Of a DNA stretch of 64,000 bases, positions 14,995 through 21,552 are shown piece by piece. The stretch lies in NCBI RefSeq assembly GCF_030503635.1, contig NZ_CP129965.1, forward strand, positions 1,364,001 through 1,428,000. Reading direction: 5' to 3'. Numbering within the stretch: the stretch's first letter is position 1; each line of letters begins with the position of its first letter. Both the position numbers and the translations under genes were made by a program. The notes beneath the pieces are model-generated. The model saw only the letters and a program-made list of their open reading frames with translations, was not told the DNA's origin and made no database searches. This DNA comes from Corynebacterium sp. P3-F1 (lineage in GTDB: Bacteria > Actinomycetota > Actinomycetes > Mycobacteriales > Mycobacteriaceae).

Positions 14995-16266
14995 ATGTCC
15001 CTGCTCGATCTGGACGCCGCTGCCCGTGAGGAACTCGCGGCGAAGGTGCGCGAGGAATACGAAACGCTCAAGACCCGCAACCTGGACTTGGACCTGACGC
15101 GCGGCAAGCCGTCGTCGGAGCAGCTGGACCTCAGCAATGACCTGTTGGAGTTGCCGGGTAAGGGCAATTACGTGGACGCCGCCGGCGCGGATGTGCGCAA
15201 CTACGGCAACCTCAAGGGCATCAAGGACATCCGGGAGATTTGGGGCGAGCTCATCGGAGTGTCGGTGGACAACCTGTACGCGGAGGATTCCTCGTCGCTG
15301 AATATCATGTTCGACCTGGTCAGCTGGTCGTTCATCTTCGGCAACAACGACTCGGAGCGTCCGTGGCGCGAAGAGGAGACCGTGAAGTGGATCTGCCCGG
15401 TCCCGGGCTATGACCGCCATTTCGCCATTGCGGAGAAGTTCGGTTTCGAGATGGTCACCGTGCCCATGCTTGAGGACGGCCCTGACGTCGATGCCGTCGC
15501 CGAGCTGGCCAAGGACCCGGCAGTTAAGGGCATGTGGGTGGTGCCCATGTTCGCCAACCCGACGGGCGCGACTGTGTCCGACGAGGTCGTGCGAGCACTC
15601 GCATCGATGGAGACGGCGGCACCGGATTTCCGCATCGTGTGGGACAACGCCTATGCCGTGCACATCTTCACTGAGGACTTCCCCCAGATCATCGACGTGC
15701 TCGGCATCGCGGAGGAAGCGGGCAACCCGAACCGCTTCTGGGTGATGAGCTCCACCTCCAAGATCACGCACGCAGGTGCCGGCGTGGCCTTCTTCGCGTC
15801 GTCGACGGAGAACCTGGACTGGTACGCCTCCATCGCTGGGATCCGCGGCATCGGCCCGAACAAGATCAACCAGCTGGCGCACGCGAAATTCTTCGGCGAC
15901 GCCGACGGCGTGCGTGCCCTGATGCAGAAACACGCGCAGATCCTCAAACCGAAATTCGACGCGGTGCTGGAAATCCTCGAGGGCCGCCTCGGCGAGTACG
16001 AGGTCGCGCGTTGGACCACTCCGGCCGGCGGCTACTTCATCTCCCTGGACGTCGTCGACGGCACTGCCCACCGCGTGTGGGAGCTCGCCCGCGAGGCCGG
16101 CATCACGCTGACCAAGGCTGGTTCCGCATTCCCGAAGGGCGAGGACCCGAACGACCGCAATATCCGTCTTGCGCCATCACTTCCGCCTATCGACGAAGTC
16201 CGCACCGCCATGGACGGCGTGGCCACCTGCGTGCTTCTCGCAGCACTGGAGAAGCTCGAAGGCTAG
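14995..16266 (+). CDS. aspT: Aspartate aminotransferase (corynebacterial AspT type)
   Basis: 423-aa fold-type I PLP enzyme of the special class found in corynebacteria and relatives, converting oxaloacetate and glutamate to aspartate. It would supply aspartate for the lysC-asd pathway encoded further on. Motifs: LDLTRGKPSSEQLDLS at the N-terminus, CPVPGYDRHF, PMFANPTGATVSDE, WDNAYAVH, the PLP lysine in SSTSKITHAGAGVAFF, and a C-terminal substrate arginine candidate in NIRLAPSLP. The ATG is preceded by TTTGAAGGAAGTG. The gene order aspT - small protein - dnaX matches what I recall of C. glutamicum, but here porins, a sensor system and an ABC exporter are inserted. Confidence 0.93.
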   Translation: MSLLDLDAAAREELAAKVREEYETLKTRNLDLDLTRGKPSSEQLDLSNDLLELPGKGNYVDAAGADVRNYGNLKGIKDIREIWGELIGVSVDNLYAEDSSSLNIMFDLVSWSFIFGNNDSERPWREEETVKWICPVPGYDRHFAIAEKFGFEMVTVPMLEDGPDVDAVAELAKDPAVKGMWVVPMFANPTGATVSDEVVRALASMETAAPDFRIVWDNAYAVHIFTEDFPQIIDVLGIAEEAGNPNRFWVMSSTSKITHAGAGVAFFASSTENLDWYASIAGIRGIGPNKINQLAHAKFFGDADGVRALMQKHAQILKPKFDAVLEILEGRLGEYEVARWTTPAGGYFISLDVVDGTAHRVWELAREAGITLTKAGSAFPKGEDPNDRNIRLAPSLPPIDEVRTAMDGVATCVLLAALEKLEG

Positions 16267-16838
16267 TGACTCCCGCCGAAACACACGCCTGGCTCACCGA
16301 CGTTCTCGGTCCGATGGAGCTGCTGAACGTCAACGGCATGACCATCGGTGTCGCGCCGGTGCTCCCTGCGGCTGTCAGTGTCGGGTTCAGTGAGATCGAT
16401 AGCGGTCTCGTTGTCGACGACCCGGCGGCGGAAGCGCCCGGTGCTAGTCCCGCAACCGAGGTGCGCTGCGAGATCATCTGCGCCGCCGACGGCGCAACCC
16501 CGCAACAGCGCGTCATGGCGGTCGCGGGTGCGTGGAACACGCTGGTCACCGCAGGCATTCCGGGGCAGCCGGGAACGGCGCTTCCGGGGCTGGTGAACGA
16601 TCCGGCGCTGACCGTCAACCACGGCCTGCTGCGCGAACCGCAGATCTTCGACCGCGGCACGCCGCTGGTCAACGAGCCCGCCACCGACGACGGTGCCCCG
16701 GCACGCATGACGCTGCTGCTGGAGCTGGTGCTGCTCACCGACGACGAATACGAGATCGCCTCCGAGCAGGGCCTCGAGGTGCTCGAGCGCCGACTGCATC
16801 GCCGGCAGACGAACATCGGGGACTGGGCCCGAGGATAG
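16266..16838 (+). CDS. Hypothetical protein downstream of aspT
   Basis: 190-aa soluble protein; the GTG start overlaps the aspT stop (TAGTG), so it is translationally coupled. No signal peptide or membrane helix. Segments resembling structured strands include TIGVAPVLPAAVSVGFSEID and MTLLLELVLLTDDEYEIASEQGLEVLERRLHRR. I do not recognise the family. A protein at this position next to aspT is conserved in corynebacteria as far as I recall, which suggests a real gene, but function is unknown. Confidence 0.75.
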   Translation: MTPAETHAWLTDVLGPMELLNVNGMTIGVAPVLPAAVSVGFSEIDSGLVVDDPAAEAPGASPATEVRCEIICAADGATPQQRVMAVAGAWNTLVTAGIPGQPGTALPGLVNDPALTVNHGLLREPQIFDRGTPLVNEPATDDGAPARMTLLLELVLLTDDEYEIASEQGLEVLERRLHRRQTNIGDWARG

Positions 16839-17242
16839 CGGGCAAACGCCGTTCCGAAGTGGCGAAGAGTGCAGTTTCGAGGAGCCATAAACCGAATTCC
16901 AGGTTAATTGTTATTTAACGTGAGATTAGTTCCTTGGCTCGCTAAGGGCTTGGAGTATAGCTCGGTGGCGCCGGAAAGCGTCGGCTGAAATTAGCCTAGC
17001 GTTAGTAAAAGTAAAGCGTATGAATCTTGAGTAATGGGTTACTGATCCGGTGTAGGGGCTCTCTCCTCTAGAAGGCGGCAGGCTCCAATGGCAAGGTTAA
17101 CAACAGGAAAAGTGTGAAGAATAACAGTTGACTGTACGAACTCTCGAGGTACCGTTAAAGCGCCTCGAGGATCAGGCAGTCATCATTCAAGATTTCTGCG
17201 CAGTAACGCGCAGAACCGAATCCGATATCGTAAGGGTTTCTC
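16839..17242. promoter_or_regulatory. Long upstream region of the porin-like operon
   Basis: No gene. The first half is AT-richer than the surroundings. A candidate promoter is TTGACT (17128-17133), 16 nt, TACCGT (17150-17155). Around it lies CTCGAGG/CCTCGAG, overlapping the -10. A perfect hairpin in the leader, TTCTGCGC (17194-17201) and GCGCAGAA (17208-17215) with a 6-nt loop, ends 16 nt before the AAGGG ribosome site. Long leaders with hairpins are common for abundant envelope proteins. Confidence 0.5.
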
Positions 17243-17380
17243 ATGGATCTGGACACCATCATCTTCCACCTGGACAACTTCGTCACCACCTGGGAAGGCT
17301 GGGGCAAGGTCGCCGAGGGCGTTGCTGACCTCTTCGACATCACCGGCAAAATCGCCAAGATCATCAAAACCGTAGCCTAA
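17243..17380 (+). CDS. PorH-like channel-forming mini-protein
   Basis: 45 aa with no signal peptide, starting MDLDTIIFHLDNFVTTWEGW, then an amphipathic helix KVAEGVADLFDITGKIAKIIK. This resembles corynebacterial PorH (about 57 aa, same MDL start), a mycomembrane channel subunit exported without a Sec signal. AAGGG lies 6 nt upstream. The second mini-gene follows 70 nt later and a terminator closes the pair, just like porH-porA operons. Oddity: it has no serine, although characterised C. glutamicum PorH is O-mycoloylated on Ser. Assignment rests on size, pairing and pattern. Confidence 0.7.
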   Translation: MDLDTIIFHLDNFVTTWEGWGKVAEGVADLFDITGKIAKIIKTVA

Positions 17381-17450
17381 CAACTTGCGGTTCGCCGCAG
17401 CCACCCAACCATCCTCTTTCAGGACCACACAACGCTTTTAAGGAGTCATA

Positions 17451-17606
17451 ATGGAAATCATCGCCAAGATCGGCAAGTTTGCAATCGAGATTGCCAAGGC
17501 TGAGGGCGAGACCGGCTCGTCCGCCTACGACCTCGCATACGTCTTCGTTGGCCCGTGGGTCAGCATCGCTGACGGCGCTTCCCAGCTCCTGGGCCTGATC
17601 GCCTAA
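17451..17606 (+). CDS. PorA-like channel-forming mini-protein
   Basis: 51 aa starting MEIIAKIGKFAIEIAKAEG, followed by a hydrophobic segment LAYVFVGPWVSIADGASQLLGLIA. The ending recalls C. glutamicum PorA (45 aa, ...DLIGLLG). No signal peptide. AAGGAG is 6 nt upstream of the ATG. Serines in GETGSSAY could be acylation sites. With the preceding 45-aa protein it would form a hetero-oligomeric pore in the mycolic-acid outer membrane. Confidence 0.7.
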   Translation: MEIIAKIGKFAIEIAKAEGETGSSAYDLAYVFVGPWVSIADGASQLLGLIA

Positions 17607-17626
17607 GGTGGCGCGTTTCACGCGTA

Positions 17627-17660
17627 GGCCCCACCGTATGGTGGGGCCTTTTCGTTTTTT
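17627..17660 (+). terminator. Terminator of the porin-like operon
   Basis: GGCCCCACC (17627-17635), loop GTAT, GGTGGGGCC (17640-17648), then TTTTCGTTTTTT. A very strong Rho-independent terminator. Confidence 0.95.
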
Positions 17661-17728
17661 AGTCCGTCGTCCTCGGCAGTTGCGGGCCCTGCGGCGCTCA
17701 GGGCTGGCCTGTGGAGTGGAGGCTGGAT

Positions 17729-18373
17729 CTAGCTGATGCCGCGCTCGGACAGGTACATCAAGATCGCGCGGACGCGGCGGTTCTCTTCGTCGGGTGTGAG
17801 CCCCAGCTTGGAGAAGATGCTGGAGACGTGTTTGGCCACCGCGGCACCGGAGAAGTAGAGCTTCTCGGCGATTTCGGCATTGGAAAGGCCGTCTGCCATG
17901 AGCTCGAGGACCTCACGTTCGCGTGGGGTGAGCGTGGTCAGCCACTGCGAGCTGGCGGCCATGAGCTCGCTGGCCACATCCGGGTCGATGACCACGCCGC
18001 CGCTGGCCACGGTCTCGCACGCATGGACGAAGTCTTTCACCTCCGCAACGCGGTCTTTGAGCAGGTAGCCGGTGCCGCCGTCGCCTTCGGAGAACAGCTC
18101 GCGGGCGTATGCGGGCGCGACGTACTGCGACAACACAAGCACATTAACTGGGCCGCATTCGCGCAACTTCAGAGCGGCCTGCAAGCCGTCGTCGCGCATT
18201 GTGGGCGGCATGCGCACATCAGTGATCACGAGGTCGGGAGCATGCTTATCGACGGCTCCCGGCAGCGCCTCCGCATCCCCCACCTGCCCGACCACCTCGT
18301 GGCCGCGCCGGGTGAGCAGACCAGCGACACCCTCGCGCAGCAGTGCGGAGTCGTCGGCGATCACGATCTTCAT
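17729..18373 (-). CDS. NarL/LuxR-family response regulator
   Basis: 214 aa. Receiver domain 1-120 with acidic pair D7/D8, phospho-acceptor D52 in LVITDVRMPP, Ser in VLVLSQY and Lys in GYLLKDRV. LuxR-type HTH about 145-205 with LTPREREVLELMADGLSNAEIAEKLYFSGAAVAKHVSSIFSKLGL. Overlaps the kinase stop (ATGA), so it is translated from the same mRNA. The obvious candidate operator is the perfect palindrome at 19064-19083, upstream of the kinase and the ABC genes. Confidence 0.93.
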   Translation of the reverse strand: MKIVIADDSALLREGVAGLLTRRGHEVVGQVGDAEALPGAVDKHAPDLVITDVRMPPTMRDDGLQAALKLRECGPVNVLVLSQYVAPAYARELFSEGDGGTGYLLKDRVAEVKDFVHACETVASGGVVIDPDVASELMAASSQWLTTLTPREREVLELMADGLSNAEIAEKLYFSGAAVAKHVSSIFSKLGLTPDEENRRVRAILMYLSERGIS

Positions 18374-19047
18374 TGAGCTAACCCGCTTTCTCCTCGGTAC
18401 AGCAGCAACGGTATCCGCGCGGCGATGGTCGTGGGGCCGCCGTTGGGTGAATTCACTTCGATTCCGCCCCCGAAAGCGGCGATCCGCTCGCGCATGCCGT
18501 CCAGGCCGCCACCGGGCATGAAGCGCGCGCCGCCGTCACCGGAGTCGGTCACTGCGACATTCAGCGTGTGGTCGCTGGTGATCAGCACGCTGACAGGTGC
18601 GCCCGGCGCGTGCTTCGCGGCATTGGTCAGGGCTTCGGAGGTGAAGAAATAGGCGGCGGCGAGGACGGAGTCGTCGATAAGCGGAAGTGGGTGCGGCGCG
18701 CGGACCGTGACGTGCGGGCCGTACTGCGCGGCTGCTGTTTCGACTGCCTCGACGAGCCCGCGGTCGGTCAGCTCGCGTGGGTGAATGCCGCGCACGGTGC
18801 GGCGCAGGGCGTCGAGGCCGTTCTTGAGGTCGCGGGCGGCGGCGTCGAGAAGTGGCGAATCGGTGTCGAGCTGCGCTTCGCCGAGCTTCATCGCGGCCGC
18901 CACGAAATATTGCTGCGCGCCGTCGTGGAGGTCGCGCTCGATGCGCAGGCGTTCGACCTCGTACGCTTCCGCGATCTTGCGCCGCGAGGCCGTCAGCTCG
19001 TGGATCGCCCGCGCGGCCTCGGCTTCGTGGTTCTTCTTCCGCCACAT
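18370..19047 (-). CDS. Soluble NarL-type sensor histidine kinase
   Basis: 225 aa. HisKA_3 dimerisation box ERDLHDGAQQ with phospho-acceptor H41, then an HATPase domain with EALTNAAKHAP (N box), DSGDGG and GGGLDGMRERIAAFGG. There is no transmembrane or extracytoplasmic segment, so the signal must be internal or come through a partner such as the divergent ABC permease. The ATG start is the first in frame. Operon with the response regulator. Confidence 0.92.
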   Translation of the reverse strand: MWRKKNHEAEAARAIHELTASRRKIAEAYEVERLRIERDLHDGAQQYFVAAAMKLGEAQLDTDSPLLDAAARDLKNGLDALRRTVRGIHPRELTDRGLVEAVETAAAQYGPHVTVRAPHPLPLIDDSVLAAAYFFTSEALTNAAKHAPGAPVSVLITSDHTLNVAVTDSGDGGARFMPGGGLDGMRERIAAFGGGIEVNSPNGGPTTIAARIPLLLYRGESGLAQ

Positions 19048-19063
19048 GATTGCGAGGGTAGCG

Positions 19064-19083
19064 GGGTAGTGCTGGCACTACCC
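19064..19083. promoter_or_regulatory. Perfect 20-bp palindrome, candidate operator
   Basis: GGGTAGTGCTGGCACTACCC: 9-bp perfect arms around TG, in the 92-nt gap between the divergent kinase and ABC genes. Position and symmetry suit a dimeric NarL-type regulator that controls both directions. Confidence 0.6.
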
Positions 19084-19139
19084 GTATTTGGGAGCCTGCA
19101 CGATGGTGGCCGCGCGCGGCACGCGGTGAAATAGGAACC

Positions 19140-19820
19140 ATGCTTGAACTCAACGACATCACCAAATCATTCACCCAGCAACGGGTCCTCGAAGGAATCA
19201 GCCTGAATATCGGCCCCGGCGAGTCCGTCGCGATCATGGGCCCGTCGGGCTCCGGCAAATCGACGCTGCTCCACTGCATGTCAGGCGTGCTCGTCCCCGA
19301 CCACGGCGAGGTCCGCTTCAACGGGCGCGACATCGCATCGCTTAACGACGCCTCCCGCTCCCAACTCCGGCTCGACCACTTCGGCTTCATCTTCCAGGAC
19401 GGCCAGCTCATGCCCGAGCTGACCGCGAAGGAGAATGTGGCGCTGCCGCAGATCATGCGCGGTGAATCCCGCGCGAAAGCCCACGCGGAGGCGACGGATA
19501 TGCTCACGCGTCTTGGTCTTGGGAACTTTGGGGACCGTTTCCCGGGCCAGCTATCCGGCGGGCAGGGTCAGCGCGTCGCCATCGCACGCGCTTTGGCCGG
19601 TCCTCCGGCGGTGGTCTTCGCCGACGAGCCCACCGCCGCGCTCGACCAGGCCACCGGGCACGAGGTGATGCAGCAGATCACCGCCGTGACCAAAAAATTT
19701 GGGGTCACACTCGTACTGGTCACCCACGACCCGAAGATCGCGCGGTGGTGCGACCGCCGGATCGAGATCCGTGACGGCCTGATCCACTCCGAGGGCGCTT
19801 CGAAGGGGGTTCCGGCATGA
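19140..19820 (+). CDS. ABC transporter ATP-binding protein (MacB/LolD type)
   Basis: 226 aa. Walker A GPSGSGKST (about 37-45), Q-loop FIFQDGQLMPELT, signature LSGGQGQRVAIARAL, Walker B VVFADEPTAALDQ and H-loop LVTHDP. The sequence is of the FtsE/LolD/MacB class that works with FtsX-like permeases. Its stop overlaps the permease start by 4 nt. Divergent from the two-component genes, which likely regulate it. Such modules often detoxify antimicrobial peptides or remodel the envelope; which one is not decidable. Confidence 0.93.
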   Translation: MLELNDITKSFTQQRVLEGISLNIGPGESVAIMGPSGSGKSTLLHCMSGVLVPDHGEVRFNGRDIASLNDASRSQLRLDHFGFIFQDGQLMPELTAKENVALPQIMRGESRAKAHAEATDMLTRLGLGNFGDRFPGQLSGGQGQRVAIARALAGPPAVVFADEPTAALDQATGHEVMQQITAVTKKFGVTLVLVTHDPKIARWCDRRIEIRDGLIHSEGASKGVPA

Positions 19821-21211
19821 GCGCGATGACGTTGATGACTGCCGCGCAGTCCTCCTCGAGCGAAGGTCGTGCGCAGCGCCAGACCGGCGAACGCTGGGTC
19901 CGCGCCTTGTCGCTCGTGGCCTTCGCCGTGTCCACATGGATTCTGTGCACGCTGGCCGCCGGCACGTGGATGTTCGCGCAGCGCCACTGGCACCCGCACG
20001 AGCGCCTCGTTGAGGTGCAGGAGAGCGCGGGCGGACCACTGTCCATGCCCTATATCTTCCTCGCCCTCTTCGCGTCGTTGCTGGTGGTGCCCACCCTGCT
20101 CGGCCTGCTCACGCAGGCTGCGCGCGCGAATCTCGGGGGCCGCGAAGAGCAGCTGGCCATCCTGCGCTTGATCGGCGCTACCTCCGGTCAGGTGCGCGGC
20201 ATGATGATTCTCGACGCCCTGCGCCAGGCGCTCGTCGGCCTCGGCATCGGCACCGTGCTGTACCTGGTCAGCGTGCCCGCGTGGTCGCTGCTGACCTTCC
20301 AGGAAAAACGCATCGGCACCTGGGAGATGTTCACCTGGTGGGTCGTGCCCGTCGCCTGGGTGGTGGTGCTCGCCCTCGCCGCTGCGTCCGTCTGGATCGC
20401 GTTGCGCCGTGTGGCTGTTACCCCCTTGGGCGTGACTAAGAAGATTCCGCCGAAGGGACAAAGCGTGGTCACTCTGGTCATCTCATTGGCGGCGGCTATT
20501 GCCCTGTACCGCTACCTGAACACGTTGTCCATCGCGCCGGAGGCCGATGCCACCGAGTTCTTCGTGATGCTCGTTGTCGTCGCCGGTGTGCTGATGGTCA
20601 ATGCGCTCGTCGCTGTCGGAGTGATTCAGCTGATCGCCCGAATCAGCTACCTACTGCCCGGCTCCGCCACCTACGTGGCCACCCGCCGCGTCGGCCGCGG
20701 GGTGAGGACGACCTGGAAGCGCGTCGCCGCGCTATACTTCGTCGCGTTCATCGCGGGTGCTGGCAGCGGGTTCTCCGCCGTCCCGCAGATCGAGGATGAC
20801 CCCGCCCTGAAGATGGTCACCTCCGACATTCCCTCCGGCGTGGCTATCACCGCTGTCTTCGGTGCCGTTCTGCTTATCGCATCCACGCTGCTTACCCAGG
20901 CGTTGGCTGTGGTGGAGCAAAAGCAGCTGACCAAGTCCCTCTACTTCATCGGCGCGCCCGCGAAGTTCCACACCTCCGTGGCGATCCGCGAGGTGGGAAT
21001 CCCGATGGCTCTGGTGACCCTCATGGGCTTCGGCATGGGCAGCATGATGGGACTAGCGATGGTCATCGCATCTGTCGACGCACTCCTGCTGCAGCACGCC
21101 CTCTTCGCCGCGCTGATTGTGCTGGCGCTCGCCGGCTGCGTCGCCGCTGTCGCCGCCACCGGCAAGCTCCGCGAGCGGGTGCTTTCCGAGACCGGCCGGC
21201 TGAACGACTAG
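19817..21211 (+). CDS. FtsX-like ABC transporter permease
   Basis: 464-aa membrane protein. One helix near residues 30-52, then FtsX-type bundles: RANLGGREEQLAILRLIGATSGQVRGMMILDALRQAL is the usual cytosolic coupling segment after helix 2, and a second set of helices lies towards the C-terminus (PMALVTLMGFGMGSMMGLAMV). It lacks the large external domain of MacB. Together with the ATPase it makes a complete exporter half-pair. Its stop codon shares the palindrome CTAG (21208-21211) with the convergent gene. Confidence 0.9.
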   Translation: MSAMTLMTAAQSSSSEGRAQRQTGERWVRALSLVAFAVSTWILCTLAAGTWMFAQRHWHPHERLVEVQESAGGPLSMPYIFLALFASLLVVPTLLGLLTQAARANLGGREEQLAILRLIGATSGQVRGMMILDALRQALVGLGIGTVLYLVSVPAWSLLTFQEKRIGTWEMFTWWVVPVAWVVVLALAAASVWIALRRVAVTPLGVTKKIPPKGQSVVTLVISLAAAIALYRYLNTLSIAPEADATEFFVMLVVVAGVLMVNALVAVGVIQLIARISYLLPGSATYVATRRVGRGVRTTWKRVAALYFVAFIAGAGSGFSAVPQIEDDPALKMVTSDIPSGVAITAVFGAVLLIASTLLTQALAVVEQKQLTKSLYFIGAPAKFHTSVAIREVGIPMALVTLMGFGMGSMMGLAMVIASVDALLLQHALFAALIVLALAGCVAAVAATGKLRERVLSETGRLND

Positions 21212-21459
21212 CGGAGCTTGCCAGTGAAGGTGTTGATCGCTTGGCGGATGAGTTCGGACCGGGTCACGTTCTTCTCAGTGGCGAGATCGTCGAGTGCTTT
21301 CAGTTCGTCGTCGGTGAGGCGGACAGCGACGACCTGTGCTGGAGTCGATCCGCGCCCCGGGCGCCCGCGGCCACGCTTCTTCAGGAGCTCTGGGTCGTAG
21401 CCGATCTCGGCTTCGGCGACCCAAGCGTCGATCTGCTCTTGGCTGGCGTTCACAGGCAT
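21208..21459 (-). CDS. Ribbon-helix-helix (CopG-like) DNA-binding protein
   Basis: 83 aa. The N-terminal linker (MPVNASQEQIDAWVAEAEIGYDPE) and a basic stretch KKRGRGRPGRG are followed by the RHH core: VVAVRLTDDELKALDDLATEKNVTRSELIRQAINTF. The RHH strand is VVAVRLT. This looks like an antitoxin or autoregulator, but no toxin gene is adjacent, so it is an orphan. A TATACAGTAT stretch just before the ATG on the minus strand suggests a leaderless promoter. Convergent with the ABC permease on a shared CTAG. Confidence 0.85.
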   Translation of the reverse strand: MPVNASQEQIDAWVAEAEIGYDPELLKKRGRGRPGRGSTPAQVVAVRLTDDELKALDDLATEKNVTRSELIRQAINTFTGKLR

Positions 21460-21552
21460 GACAATACTGTATAACGAAAATATCTGCGCTGGCAATGCCC
21501 GATCGCGGTCTGACCCACGGTGGGTGTCGCGGGCGCCTAGTAGGGTGAAACC

